64,000 bases of DNA from Phyllostachys edulis (taxonomy: Eukaryota; Streptophyta; Magnoliopsida; Poales; Poaceae): the NCBI GenBank assembly GCA_036346405.1, contig CM070550.1, positions 17,642,115 through 17,706,114 on the forward strand, in the 5' to 3' direction. The notes beneath the pieces are model-generated. The model made no database searches, was not told the origin of the DNA, and was given only the letters and a program-made list of their open reading frames with translations. A program made the position numbers and the translations under genes. Below, piece after piece: positions 1 to 12,311 of the stretch. Every line of letters starts with the position of its first letter. Position 1 is the stretch's first letter.

Positions 1-1130
1 ACGCTCTTCAAATCACTAAAGTGGTCATGCAGTCGATTCACTAATGCTTGCATATCAATTATGTTCTGGACTTCTCTCTTTGCTTCACTAGTGCGCGGGT
101 CATGTGCATGGATTCTCGTGGCTTGCCACATTATTTTCCGACATTTTTCATCAAGGGGTTGTTTTCCTCCCCCTAATGACGGGAAACTATCCTCATCAAA
201 TATGCTATCAACGAAGCGGGCTGTATGCAAATCTCCAGTCATAGGGTCCAAATACTTGATTATGGATGCTGTCTCATAACCAACATATATCTCAAACTTT
301 CGAAGAGGTCCCATTGCAGTTCGCTGCGGTGGTGGTATAGCTACATAAACCTTGCAACCAAACCTGCGAAGATGAGAAATTTTCGGTGCTGACCCTTGCG
401 CTAGTTGCATAGGTGAATGGTTGTTATACATCGACGATCCAAAATTGATGAGAGTTCCTGCGTGCAGGACTGTGTGTCCCCAACATGTAGTTGGTAAATT
501 ACAATTCTACAAAAGCGGCCAGGCAGTAAATTTAATTAGTTTAATTAATGCATCTGCTAGTCCATTTTGGGTGTGGACATGTGGTACGAAATGCTCAATG
601 GTAATTACCATTGCCATGCAATAATCATCAAGTGCCTTTGAACTAAATTCTCCGCCGTTGTCCATTTTGATGGACTTCACACGATGATCAGGGAAATTAT
701 TCTCAATTTTAATTATCTACGAGATCAGCTTTGCAAAAGCGTGGATTCTTGTAGACAATAAACATACATGCGATCATATCGAGGAAGCATCGATGAGCAC
801 TATAAAGTACCTAAATGGCCTTGCCAAGGGCTATATAGGACCACAAATATTTCCCTAGATACGGTCCAGGAAAGCAGGGATTTCATCATTCACTTTCAGA
901 GCAGAAGATCTAGTAATTAATTTCCCGGTGACACATGCGGGGCACACAAAATCTATTTATTCAGAAAAATCTTTACATTGATATTATGTCCCTGAGAATT
1001 GTTAATTATATTTCTCATCATCCTAAGACCAGGTGGCCTAATCTATCATGCTAGAGACAAAAAAGTTCAGAGCTTCTAAAAGTGGTTTTTAGGACAGTAT
1101 AGGCTGCAGGTGCCTTAATGTTAGTGTAGT
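1..1130 (-). pseudogene. copia integrase (degenerate, runs off window)
   Basis: Minus-strand translation in shifting frames gives the copia integrase core. It includes the FIVLIDASSR stretch, the DN-G-EFSSKA stretch and the VHTQNGLAEA stretch. Toward position 1 the C-terminal part HLRRFGCKVYVAIPPPQRTA and LRKFEIYVGYETASIIKYL follows. The core between about 420 and 840 is broken by several frameshifts. The C-terminal part at 1-420 stays mostly open. Integrase inserts element cDNA into chromosomes; this copy cannot do so. Confidence 0.8.
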
Positions 1131-1141
1131 ATAGCCCAGAT

Positions 1142-1500
1142 TCATACGAAGGAAGTCGTTCTAATACCATTTTTTCTATTTTCTTCATGTTTTGTAATGA
1201 GCAGGTATTCTTTACCATACTCTTCTTTAGTCTCTACGTGGAGACCGTTAGCGCGAATATCTTTAAAGCTTAAGAGAGTTTTAGTCGATTGTGGGTACAA
1301 CAAGGCTTCTTCAATGACCAATGTTGTGCTCATCGGGAGTATAATTGTAGCTCTTCCTGAGCCTATTATATAAGTATCACTGCCTGCGATTGTTGTAAGA
1401 CTACCAGCATTCTTGCTGATCGACTGAAAAATTTTATCTCTCTTAAGATGGTATTCGTTGTGCCGCTATCTGCTAAGCACACTTCCTCTATAGGGCGCAA
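1142..1500 (-). pseudogene. copia aspartic protease and GAG-pre-integrase region (degenerate)
   Basis: The minus strand shows an aspartic protease active-site motif, CLADSGTTNTILRE, near 1450-1490. After a frame change comes a segment with LLSFKDIRANGLHVET, the conserved stretch between copia protease and integrase. The DSG triad needed for catalysis is intact. A frameshift and stops downstream of it break the polyprotein. It lies between gag (2795-1740) and integrase (below 1130), as expected for copia. Confidence 0.75.
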
Positions 1501-1739
1501 CACACGTTCTGATATATAAAGTATTTATTAATATGGGGTAGGACGCAATCTACACATAAATAAAATACTCCAAAACAGAACATAACTTACTATTATTAAT
1601 ATGGGAAAAAGTCTTATAGGATTCATCATAAGAATTTAATGTTTTGCTCTCCTAGAGCTTACAACCATTATTCAATAATTCAATGTTCTATCACAATCAT
1701 AAACTTGAAATGACTATAAAAATCTAGGTGCAATGCATT

Positions 1740-2795
1740 CACTAGATCGAATCAGCGAAGTATGAAGAAACTTCTGCTTGAATATGCTCCATGCCCATCT
1801 TCTCTTCTTCGGCAACTACGGCTACGACGCTGCGATGTCCAAAGAAAGGCGATGGGAGCTGTTGCTGGGCTGTCCACATCCATGGGTGCAACCAATGACT
1901 GTGGATCCTCTGTGCCTACAATGGCGAGGTGTGCCTCATGCTGTCCTTTGCCCTTCTTCTTAGACTTGAAGGCATCAATCACATGCTGCGACTCACGGCA
2001 AACACGTGACCAATGTCCCCATGTGCCACATTTGTAGTAACTTTTGTCCTGCTGACCACATGGCTTCTCATCGCACTTCTTTTCTCCGCCCTCTTTGGCT
2101 TGAGCATTCTGCTTGGTCTTGCGACCCATGACCTTACCCTTCTTGCCTCTTTTCTTTGAGTGAGACTTACCCACCTTGTAGCTGCTGGCATTGGCTTCAT
2201 GGTCAACTTTGCTACTAGGCGGCTATGAGATGTAGTTCTTTCTTATAACCTCATCTTGAGCTTCTGCAACTTGCATGATGTCAATCAGTTCAGCATACTC
2301 CTTGTAGCCATCTTGACGATAGTTGCGTGTAGATTGCACCGCATTCGGGTGAAAGGTAGAGAGGGTTTTCTCAATCTTCTCCTCATCCATGATTGCCTTA
2401 CCACGAGTCAAGGCGGTACAAATTACGGCAAAGCGAGTTGTACTCCCCCACGGTCTTGTAGTCAGCAAAACGTAGTCGGTTCCATTCCTACTCTACCCGA
2501 GGAAGAATGGTGTACTTTAGCTTCTCGAATCGCTTCTTCAGTGCGGTCCATACAGCTAGTGCTCTCTTCTCTACCATATATTCTTTCTGGAGCATTAGGC
2601 AGAGATGGTGTGTGAGGAAATGAAGTGCCTGATCATTTTCCTCAGCAGTTGGAGTGGCATCCTTCGAGGTCCAAGTCTGATAGCAGCACAGAGCTTCTTG
2701 GCTCCCAGTATGTTCTCAACATCTGATGCCCAAGTCAAGTAATTCTGACCATGCTGTGCCAGCTCTTCAAACTCCCGGTTCGTAATGCCAGTCAT
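1740..2795 (-). pseudogene. gag: copia gag (degenerate)
   Basis: Reading from 2795 downward, the protein begins MTGITNREFEELAQHG and continues with a copia gag (UBN2-type) core that shows ALAVWTALKKRFEKLK and RFADYKTVGEYNS. It ends in a basic tail with a zinc-knuckle-like YYKCGTWGHWSRVC near 2000. The first cysteine of the CX2CX4HX4C knuckle is a tyrosine here, so the knuckle is probably non-functional. At least one in-frame stop and several frame changes separate the pieces. The gag product would coat element RNA in cytoplasmic particles. The assignment to gag is firm; activity is not expected. Confidence 0.82.
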
Positions 2796-2854
2796 CTGTA
2801 TATTTATGCAAAGTATTCATAAGATTACTGCTGGTAATTTGTATAAAATGGTTG

Positions 2855-3264
2855 TGTCGGTGTTTTAGAACTGATCTTACATAATGATTGTTTGATTTGA
2901 GGGGTCTCCAAGACTCAAATCATGTAGAGAGAATGACATAGAGATTTTTATACAAGTTTAGGTCATCTCTAGAGAGAATAACAATCCTACTCCTGTGTGG
3001 CTATATTGAGTATGCTGGTTACAGATCAAGAGAAATACAAAATTCTAATGTCTTGTGCTCCTGATTGCACCCTTGTTTTTTTTCGCGCCCAGTGGCGTCA
3101 GCTGATTCTGCCCTTTATATGGTGCTCGAGGTGGACAGCGGTTTCTCCAGTCCAAATGACGCATCAATGCTTCAGATGATAAAGCAGTTACCAGAGATTA
3201 TTGCTAGAGTAGTAACGTCTCCACGTCGCCAGGTGGTAATCATCAGGATAGAGAGTTTAATCAT
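2855..3264 (-). repeat. truncated Ty3/gypsy LTR, related to the gypsy-2 LTR
   Basis: The reverse complement of this stretch aligns along its length with the 3' half of the gypsy-2 LTR (21300-21673). It keeps the TATATAAAG-like box (CATATAAAG here), the CACACAGGAGTAGG block, the TTGTTATTCTCTC block and the terminal CTAAAACACCGACA. Its 5' half is missing where the gypsy-1 LTR begins at 3265. I infer that gypsy-1 inserted into, or recombined with, this older LTR. Confidence 0.75.
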
Positions 3265-3958
3265 TGACGAGGATTAGAATCTCTAAGTATTACTTTAATA
3301 CATAATAAAACACCATATGTCTTCATGGTCGTAACCCCTAAGGCTAACGACCACTGTGGTCGTAAGGATTCCAGAGGTTACATAATGGGTACCACAGTGG
3401 ATGAGGTCTCAGACCCAATCCCGACCGGATAAGCGTCGTAGAAGCAATGAACTGGCACTCGAATCTAACTCCGAGTATATTCTTTACCGTGTGATGAATG
3501 GAACACATGTCATATTTGTTGCATACCACGCTATGTTTCATGGTCCTAAGACACTAACAACAACCACCCTACGGATTGAGTGTCTCACAGACACACAACC
3601 GTAGAATGGTTGGAACTTTATCAACTGCTGCCTCGCTCCGACCAGTCGTGGCACTTCCAACATGCATCTCTTCAAGGAAGCAACTGCCACCTCTTCGACG
3701 GTTATTTAAAGATGGAGTGCGGATTAGACTGCATCGGATTGAAGCACTGCAATCGGCATTAGATTCATGTTTCAAGTCTAATTCCAAAAGATAGCAAGCA
3801 TTACACTCAGTGTAATTAGGATTAGTCCACTGCCTGGTCGAGGGCACCCCCTGTAATAGCTAGCTCATAGCAATAAAAGAGCAGTCACATTCTCTCTCAA
3901 GAACTCTTTGCCATTTTCCTCTGTTTATTTTGTAAAATCAGCGACTCGATCGTCGACA
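3265..3958 (+). repeat. gypsy-1 5' LTR
   Basis: This 694-bp LTR begins TGACGAGG and ends TCGACA just before the primer site. A TATA-like TATTTAAAG lies at 3703-3711 and a polyadenylation signal AATAAA at 3872-3877. A hairpin GGTCGTAA...TAACGACC lies at 3328-3352. The other copy is at 52453-53131 and differs by scattered substitutions, so the insertion is not recent. Confidence 0.88.
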
Positions 3959-3977
3959 GCTGGCGTCGTCCGTGGGG
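3959..3977 (+). other. gypsy-1 primer-binding site
   Basis: The sequence GCTGGCGTCGTCCGTGGGG follows the LTR directly. It matches the TGGCGCC-type tRNA primer sites of plant gypsy elements and the equivalent site of gypsy-2 (GTTGGCGCCGACCGTGGGG) with a few changes. I do not assign the exact tRNA. Confidence 0.75.
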
Positions 3978-4059
3978 AAGAAGGCGTTGAGTTCTTGAAG
4001 ATGACTTCGCTCAAGCATTCCTCATCCAGTTCCTTTGCTCCATCATCGCTCATGCGAAC

Positions 4060-6200
4060 ATGGAAGGGTCTTGGGATGAGGAAAACTGATTCGACCTGGC
4101 GGACTACTACAACCTCAACATGGACGCATGCATCCATGCCATGTAAGAAAATGAGATGTCATCATCCTCCTCCTCCTCCACCGGCTCGCCGGTCGCAGAG
4201 ATTGACAAAATCGACAGGATGGATGAGGATACATCGCCACCAATAATGGCGCTCCTAAAGGAACCGCTCGTTCCAACCAGTTTGAAACGTCTGAACACCT
4301 CTGCAAGCCTGGTCGATCCGACCGGCAGAGGTGGCAATAGGAGCCCAGCGCTGCAATCAAAGGGTCCATGTACTCTCGATATTGTCATGGGCGACCAGTA
4401 TTCGCCAATGGCTCCTACGTATTCTGGGGGACAAGCGACATCTGGTAAGGGTATCGATGAAGTTATCACCAATCGCAGGCCAAGTGGGCATGGTGAAACT
4501 CAGCATACGATCAGCAGTCAGCCGAATTAGGCTAAGTCTGCCACAAAGCCCACCAGAGGCAGTAATCTCGATCGCTCCCCATCGTGGAGACTCCTTGCGG
4601 AAGCACTAAAAGGCTCTCCCTTAGCTACGATGGGAGTTCCTCGGAAGATCACTGTTGGTGCCACGAAGTTAACACAATCAGACATACTAATCCGGATGCC
4701 ATGCACGATCCTCCGCGGGTTAACTCATCACCACCTGCTGGTGGAGATGGTACGGGTGCTCAAGAACCAATTACCAGAGGAAATCGAGCTGATGGACGTG
4801 CATCCGTTAATTCACCTGTTCCTACCCCATCGCAAGTAAGGAATCAGGTAGGGCCAACCGGAAGGTCGAGGGAAAACTCGATTCATCAGACACCCACTGC
4901 AAGCGGAAATCTGCCACGACCTTCGGTAACGATACAAAACTTGCAACGAGTCCGGGATATCTTAAATAATCTAGACCCTGCTTTGGCAGGAACTCCAGGT
5001 TATGTTCAGCTTGCAGGTCAGGTGTCGGAGATCCTCCAACAAACCATGCAGCGTACAGAAATGTACCGGGAGCAGAGGAATTCGCAAAGTCACACGATAA
5101 CCTCGTCTCAGCGCTCCTCTCTCAATAGAGGACAACATGGTCGAACAGAGGATCAATCAACACCAAGACCCCATCGTAGGTTCTGGCCAGGGAATCACGA
5201 GGGAAGACGGCTCTTCATAGCGGCCACTCCTCCTCCTCATCAAGAGGAACGACCACTTGATTCACGCGATCTCAGGCATCATCTGAACCAAAGAAGGCAC
5301 CACGACTCCATTACGGGCTGCTGAGTGTTCTTGGTAGATCTCCAGCTGTTCATTGGCCGGATAGGTTCTGAACAGCCAACATATAGAAGTTCAATGGGAC
5401 TCAGAACCCATTGGAATTTCTTCAAATTTATTCTACCGCCATCAAGGCCACTGGTGGTAATGATAACGTGATGGCAAATTATTTACCCACGGTCCTTGAA
5501 GGGTCTGCCCAGTCGTGGTCACTTAACTTACCGGTCGGATCTATCTATACTTGGGAGCAACTCTACGATACTCTGATCATCAACTTTCAAGGGACATACG
5601 ACCGCCCCGGAAAGGAGGATGATCTTCATCGGATGAAGCAGAAAACCAATAAAACTCTTCGACAGTATATCAAGAGATTCAGTCAGGTTCGAAATTCCAT
5701 CCCAGAGATCGTAGAATCTTCTGTCATCTAGGCTTTCAAAGCAAGGCTAAGGAATCGCCGGTTTACAGAGGATATTGCGATAAATCCTCCATGAACTACC
5801 GTCGAACTTTTCGACACGGCAGACAAGTACGCGGCCGCTAGTGAAGCGGTTGAATGATATGAAGTTATCGATCGGAAAGATAAAGATCTCCAGTCAGGTC
5901 TGGAGAAACAAGAAAAGAAGAACAAGAAGAATCGCAAGCCCGACAACAAGGAAGTCATCGCGATTCCAGAAAAGTATACCAAGGGTAGGAAATATTTCAT
6001 TGATCGGAATAAAGCTAAGGCTCCGACTAGTGACTTCAAGAAAACTAAGAAGTGGTGTCCACTTCACAAGGCAGCAGGGCATGATCTGCGTACTAGGGCA
6101 CCCGCAAAGTATGGCGGAGGATTACTATTCAGGTAAAGGACCCTTCCCCTCCATAACAGAACTCGGAGAACCAAGCTCCAAGAAGGACAAAGATGGCGAC
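4060..6200 (+). pseudogene. gag: gypsy-1 gag (degenerate)
   Basis: Translation starts MEGSWDEEN at 4060 with two early in-frame stops. It continues through a serine-rich stretch (4156-4530) and a polar linker (4584-5324). From 5411 comes the retrotransposon gag core, with FLQIYSTAIKATGG, MANYLPTVLEGSAQSW and FQGTYDRPGKEDDLHRM. A stop at 5729-5731 and frameshifts follow. The C-terminal knuckle-like motif WCPLHKAAGHDLRTR has lost its final cysteine; gypsy-2 keeps it as WCPFHKNEGHDLRNC. The spacing C-X3-H-X4-H-X4-C is a variant knuckle. It is a structural protein in origin and non-functional here. Confidence 0.82.
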
Positions 6201-6206
6201 TAAGAG

Positions 6207-6885
6207 ATGGACTACCAGAAGCCACCACATATGGTGGATATGATTTTCGGAGGATCCTCCTCGTACGATTCGAGACGTCATCTGAAGGCCGTGGAGCGAG
6301 AGGTCAATCTTGCCGAGTCTCCAATCACCGTCAAGCCATCTAGGTGGTCAGAAACTGTAATATCCTTCAGCAAAGAAGACTGCCCCATCCCGTCAACTCG
6401 ACCAGGTCGGTTTCCTATCATAGTTGAACCTACTATTAATAATTGTAAAGTTAATCGAGTCCTAATAAATGGAGGTAGTTCTTTAAATATTTTGTTTGCG
6501 GGAGCAATAAAAGAGATGCAGATCCCTAGGTCCAAGGTAAAACCTGTTAAATATGCCTTCCACGGCATAGTTCCTGGTTCTACCACTAAACCGATAGGAC
6601 AGTTGTCCCTACCGATTACATTCAGAAGACCTGACAACTTCTGAACCGAGAAAATTTCATTTAATGTGGTGGATTTCGAAACGGCATACAATGGAATCCT
6701 CGGACGTCCGGCTCTAACGAAATTCCTGATAGCCACGCACTACGGTTACCAGAGTCTAAAGATGCCAGTACTGAAAGGTGTCATCACGGTTCGAGGAGAA
6801 CAAAAAATGGCTTATGCATGTGATCGAAAGTCCTTAGAACTGGTCGATGAGCTTTCGACCAGGGAAACTAATCCACCTACCATAT
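6207..6885 (+). pseudogene. gypsy-1 aspartic protease region (degenerate, active site changed)
   Basis: The open stretch includes CPIPSTRPGRFPIIVEPT, NRVLINGGSSLNILF and NVVDFETAYNGILGRPAL, the conserved protease region of Tat elements. In gypsy-2 the equivalent motif is NRVLVDGGSSLNILF. The aspartate at the active-site D-G-G is therefore an asparagine in gypsy-1, which should abolish cleavage. One in-frame stop occurs near 6642. The region ends at a stop by 6887 and is followed by the RT part. Confidence 0.8.
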
Positions 6886-8095
6886 AGGTCAAGCACTTGA
6901 GGCCAAAGATGGCGATAAAGCCTTCCGACCAGACCAAGGAGGTGCCACTCGGCAAAGGTGCTCCTCTGGAAAGCACCAACATTTCGTTTGGGTCAAGAAA
7001 CGCTAATGTGTCTAACCAAAAGGTACTGGTCGGGGCAAGACTCAACCAAAAATAGGAAGAGTCGCTCGTCTCCTTTCTCCGAGCAAATCCGGACGTATTC
7101 ACCTGGCAGGCGTCCGACATGCCCAGAGTCCCTAGGGAGGTGATCGAGTATAGGCTAGCTCTCTAGCCTGACAAAAAACCGGTCAAGCAGAAGCTAAGGT
7201 GTTCGCACCTGATCGAAAGGAGGCAATCCAGTCGGAGATCAGCAAGCTCCTCAAGGCTGGGTTTATTCATGAAGTCGACCACCCAAAGTAGCTCGCCAAC
7301 CCTGTAATGGTTAGAAAAAGCAATGAAAAATGGTGAATGTGTGTTGACTTCACAGAACTTAATAAAGCTTGTTCGAATGATAACTTTCCCCTTCCACGCA
7401 TTGATCAACTTGTAGACTCTACTTCTGGGTGTGAGTTGTTAAGTTTTTTATATGCATACTCAGGGTACCATCAGATTAATATGAGTAAAGTCAATAAAGA
7501 GAAAACTTCCTTCATCACTCCATATGGCACTTACTGCTATGTTAAGATGCCATTTGGTCTTAAAAATGCTGATGCGACTTTCCAAAGGTTGATGTGGAAA
7601 ACCTTTAATCCTCATATAGGTCGAAATTTAGAAGCCTACATTGATGACTTGGTCGTAAAAAGCATCAACGCTGGCGACCATATTTCCGACCTACCTGAGA
7701 CTTTCAATAACTTAAGAAGGCATAACCTTAAGTTAAATCCAGAGAAGTGTTTGTTCGGAGTTTCTTCTGGAAAGCTTCTTGGGTTCCTAGTTTTGGCTAG
7801 AGGAATTGAAGGAAATCCAGCAAAAATTTCAGTCATCGACCAGATGCGCCCTCCAACCACAAAGAAGGAAGTCCAAAAATTAGCTGGCTGTATGGCAGCG
7901 CTAAGTCGTTTCATAGCAAGGTTAGGTGAAAAAGGACTCCCTTTCTTCAAACTTCTTCGAAAACACAGAAGTTTTGAGTGGACTAAAGAGGCAGACGATG
8001 CCTTTGAAGAACTTAAGAAGTACCTTACGAGTGCCCCAATCTTAGTCTCTCCAAGATTGGGGGAAACATTGCTGATTTACGTGGCCATTCCAAGT
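6886..8095 (+). pseudogene. gypsy-1 reverse transcriptase (truncated at 3' end)
   Basis: Upstream motifs are LRANPDVFTWQASDMP and LLKAGFIHEVDHPK, followed by a long open stretch from 7337. That stretch holds MCVDFTELNKACSNDNFPLP, LSFLYAYSGYHQI, MPFGLKNADATFQRLM and the catalytic box YIDDLVVKS at about 7635. The connection domain (KLAGCMAALSRFIARLGEKG) continues to IYVAI at 8095. There the minus-strand copia insertion begins and the RNase H domain is missing. The catalytic double aspartate is intact, but stops before 7337 and the truncation make it a pseudogene. Confidence 0.87.
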
Positions 8096-8099
8096 ACCT

Positions 8100-10087
8100 A
8101 TTTATCATTTAAGTACTTTGTGGTACCCAAACTCGGTTGGGTCCATAAATATTAGTCACAAGAGATTTGGGCACCCAAATGGCCCTAGCAATAAGCTTTG
8201 GTGAACTAACACATCTAGCAAACATATTGCCATTTTTATCTTTCTTAAGCAAATAATCATTATTATAAATAATAGGCTTAGGAGAGATACCTTTGGGACA
8301 TTGTTTACCAATGTGTTCCTTTTCCTTGTAATTGTAGCAAGTTGTGCTTTTGCTTCCCTTTCTTGTGTTCTTATCTTGCTCATTCCCGGTTTGCCTCTTC
8401 TTTGAATATCTTGACTTGATATCCTTTTGATTTTAGCACACCGAGGCATAGTGGCCCTTCTCATGGCAATCAAAGTACTTGACATATTTTTTCGTGTGTC
8501 TTGCATTATACCTTGTCTTGCTATTCTCCTTCTTATTGGAGATAAAGTCAATGCCACTCTTGTCTTGCAAGCCTCTTTGCTTGCTTAATATATCATCAAG
8601 AGTGGTTTTCCCTTTGAAACTTCTTTCCAAGTCAATTTTTAATTTTGTGACTTGGGCCTTAAGCTCATTATTTTCCTCTACAAGATTAGTCTCACAAGAC
8701 AGGGAATAGAAGCATCTAATTTTGAGCAACAAGGTATATCTAGCAAATCATCACAAAAAGTGGATATGCTAACTTTAGATGCAATGCAAGGGTTAGCGAC
8801 TACACATGGCATATCATCTAATAAATCGCATGTAATGCCTATATCCACTTTGGACTTATTGAACTCCTTGAGAAGGAGAGACTCATGCTCATCCTTTAGC
8901 ACATCATAATTATTTTGAAGAGAGATATGCTCTTTCTTCAAAACTTTGAATTTTGACATCTCCTTGCCAAGGTATTTATTTAAGTCCTCTAGCATGTCCA
9001 TCAAATCATTATATGAAGGCTCATCATCATCATTTACCTCATTGTTATCTTTTGCCATGAAGCATGTAGACATGTCAAATAGTGATGGAGCCTCATTTAC
9101 ATTTGAGAGGTTTGATGGATCTTCTTTTATGGCTAGCCCGATAAAGTGTCTTATTTTGTCATCATTCTTCTTTCTTGATGATGATTTGGGCTCTTCTTTA
9201 TCTTTCCCATCATAAGGACACTTTGAGGCAATGTGTCCCAATTTTTGACAATTGTAGCACCTTAGAGTCTTGTGGTGCTTCGTATTTGAAGATGTGCTTC
9301 AATGTTTATGTGAGTCACGTCTCTTCATGAGATCTTCCATTTTGTTCAGGAGAGTGGCCAATTCTTCTTTGGTGTCATCATCTTTCTCATCTTGATCCTC
9401 ATCTTCACTTGAATCATATTTAGCTTTGAAAGCATGAATGCTTTTGCTTGAAGTTGAGGCCATCTCCTTAAGATCATCTTTCTCCTTTTTGTACATTTCA
9501 TTTGTGGGGGAGATTTCCCAAAAGAGCGGTAGGAGTCATCCTTGGCAATTCGGATGAATTGAGGAATAATGTCACCAAGGTCTCACATTTCTCCGGTAGA
9601 GCCCTAAACATCTTTCGCACAATATCAAGATTGGTTAAATCACAAGATAGGCTTTTGAGCTCATTTACTATGTTGTTCATTCTAGAATACATCTCATTGA
9701 TGCTCTCATGAGGCAACATCTAAATGACTCAAACTTGAGCTTTAACCTATGCAATTTAACTTCTTTGACCGTAGAGGTTCTCTCATGAATTTCCATGAGA
9801 GTTATCCAAATATCACGAGCATTTTCAAGATTACTCACTTTATTGAACTTCTCTACACTCAAAGCGCTATATAGAGCATTTAAAGCTTGAGCGTCAAGTT
9901 GCAAGTTTTGCTCTTCCCTTTGAGTGGGGTTTTGTGGATCAATTGGAGTATCAAAACCCGCATCAACAATTCTCCATAGGTTTGGGCTCATGGCCTTAAT
10001 AAAGGTGGTCATCCTAATTTTTCAATGAGCATAATTTGAACCATCAAAGTGTGGTCCTCTACCAAAGGAGAAACCCTCACTAGCCAT
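8100..10087 (-). pseudogene. gag: Sirevirus-like gag with coiled-coil extension and three zinc knuckles
   Basis: Starting at 10087 the protein begins MASEGFSFGRGPHFDGSNY and has a stop about 20 codons in. The gag core includes MSPNLWRIVDAGF, ALNALYSALSVEKFNK and MLPHESINEMYSRMN. An acidic stretch (SSEDEDQDEKDDD) and a first knuckle CYNCQKLGHIASKC near 9230 follow. A helical, coiled-coil-like extension then leads to two damaged knuckles, YFDCHEKGHYASVC near 8460 and CYNYKEKEHIGKQC near 8320. The tail IWVPKSLVTNIYGPNRVWVP is the usual end of copia gag before protease. Several frameshifts are present. The start is chosen by its position after the primer site. Confidence 0.82.
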
Positions 10088-10130
10088 CCTTTACTCTTTA
10101 GGCGGTGAAGCCTAATAAATGAGAGACCAA

Positions 10131-10144
10131 GCTCTGATACCACT
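10131..10144 (-). other. copia primer-binding site (tRNA-Met type)
   Basis: The minus strand reads AGTGGTATCAGAGC directly after the LTR end TCTTACA. TGGTATCAGAGC is the classic primer site complementary to initiator tRNA-Met in plant copia elements. It fixes the LTR edge at 10145. Confidence 0.9.
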
Positions 10145-12311
10145 TGTAAGATCGAGGAGGCCGACTAGAGGGGCGTGAATAGGCAGTTTTAAAAACTTCT
10201 TTGGTTAAAACCGAGTTTTATGAGGAATTGTAAATCAATTCGATTTTGCACAATTAAAGCCTAACTCAACTAGTCTTTACTAAGTGCACCAACAATAAGT
10301 TTATTGATAATGATAGCAATCATACAAAGACAAGTAGGCAATTTAATTCTATGAATTAAATTGCAATATAGTAAAGCACAAAGTAAAATAAACCACAATG
10401 ACACAATGATGTTTTACTGTGGTGTTCAGAGACTTGCCGATCTCCCCTAATCCACTATGAGGTAAGCCCAAACTTAATTGGACCGGCTCCACGAATTAAG
10501 CCAAACACCTCTAAGGTAAGTCCAACCACTTGGACCGACTCCAACACAAACCAACACCTCGATCCACTCGGGGTTGCTCTTCCTCTACTCCGGAGATGGC
10601 GAGCACCAAGCCACTCACAAACACCGGGCCTTCTCACAAGCTTCTTGAGAAGATCACCAGACCACGACGCCTCCACGTCATCTAGGTGTCGGCAAACACC
10701 AAGAGAAATGAGTCGAAGACTTTCACTTGAACGAATCAAGTGTCTAAGCTCAAGTGGATACATAATCCACTACTTAATGCAACACATGCACTTAGGGTTT
10801 GCTCTCTAAGCTCACTAAGTGCAACACATACACAAAAGAGATGAGAGGGCTTGCTCTTAGCTCAAGGGAATGTATATGACACCAGAAACATTCCTCACAA
10901 CCGGCCAAGGTGGGTATATATAGCCCACACACAAAAACTAGCCGTTGGAAGAAAAGATGCTGAAAAATCAGCACGAGTGGTAGTACTGCCATTCATCAGT
11001 CGGTACTACCGCACCTCCACTGACACACAGTAATGGCTATATCAAACCCTCTGAAATAGCCGTTGGAAATGCGGCGTGGTATTACCGCCAAGTAATACGT
11101 GGTAGTTTCGCTCTCTGGTAGTTCCGATCCACAATGACGGTACTACCGCTTCCACGTGAGGACCAAAACTGGTCCTTAATGGAAATATCGTACCGCTCAC
11201 TAAATCGGATATAGCGGGGTGCGGTAGTTCTGCCAAGCAAATGTTGTACTACCGTGACGCGGTAGTTCCGCCACAAAGCTCCGGTGCTATCGCTTGACCG
11301 GACCAGCTCACCCGATTGGACTGGCCACATGATCGGTTCAGATTCAATGGAATGTTCGGACAGTCCAAACGTTCACCGGTAGTACCGCCAAAGGATTTGT
11401 GGTCATACCGCTCCGCGGTAGTTCCGCCACACAAACTCCGGTACTACCTCAGTGCGGTAGTTCCGCCAACATAACGTCGGTACTATCGCCTTTTCTGAGA
11501 AAAGCACAGATGACATTCGCTTCAACTCAATTTGTAAAACACATTTGTCAAATTGATGCGCAATACACACAAAGGTTAAAGGCAAGATTCTCAACAAATT
11601 GCAAAATATATTTGTCAACTTTTAGAATCAATGCCACAAGGAATAAGGTACATGGACTTAAACCATTTGCAAAACACATTCGCAAACTAAAGTCACATGC
11701 TAAAAGGATTATACATGAGCCTCGACTATTTGCAAAACCCATTCGCAAATATTGGCAACATGTTAACGAGAGCTAGAGCAAGCAATGAGCTACCAATACA
11801 TGACAAACTCAAGGTACTAATCAAGACCCCTCTTAATTGTACGACAACCTATACTAGCAATCTGGTCTCCAACCAAACACTAAGATCGGTAAAAGATTAG
11901 GAACACATCCTTAGCCCTAGCTAGTTATACCTTTGCCTTGCACATCCTCTTGAAACTTGATGACGCACGTCTTCACTTCAAGTCCAGGTCCTTGACTTGG
12001 TATGCATCAACCCATGATGCATTCTTTACTTGACCTCCATCAACACATGATGGGTCTTCTTTTGACCTGCATCAACCCATGATGCATTCTCACCCGGCAT
12101 CTCCTCTTCTTGAATATCATCAACACATGATGATTTTCTTTATCCCTAGTCTTGACTTGATGATGATCAACTCATGATGTCATCCAAAGTCTTCATCATT
12201 ATGGAACATAACCTGTTCATTCAACTCAAGGAAAATGTTAGTTCCATAATGTGATTGTCATTAATTACCACAACATACCATTAACTCATAATGATGGGAC
12301 AAGATACTTCA
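10145..12311 (-). repeat. Sirevirus-like copia LTR with GCGGTAGTTCCGC palindromes
   Basis: This 2.17-kb LTR begins on the minus strand TGAAGTATCTTGTCCC and ends CTTACA. Between about 10975 and 11490 it holds many palindromic motifs of the type GCGGTAGTTCCGCC or CGGTAGTACCGC. About 12110-12200 holds a series of CATCAACACATGATG-type near-repeats. The opening block with AGTTAATG and GTAATTAATGACA resembles the start of the solo LTR at 29081-30788. No second complete copy is seen. Confidence 0.78.

Larger units (their letters stand above)
1..2854 (-). mobile_element. Ty1/copia retrotransposon remnant, 5' part
   Basis: On the minus strand this stretch reads gag, protease and integrase in the order gag-PR-IN, which is the Ty1/copia order. 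The element starts near 2800 and runs out of the window at position 1, so reverse transcriptase and the 3' LTR are not visible. No LTR or tRNA-Met-type primer site is seen between 2796 and 2854, where an unrelated gypsy LTR abuts it, so the 5' end is also lost. All three coding parts contain frameshifts and stops. I infer an old, inactive copy. Confidence 0.85.
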
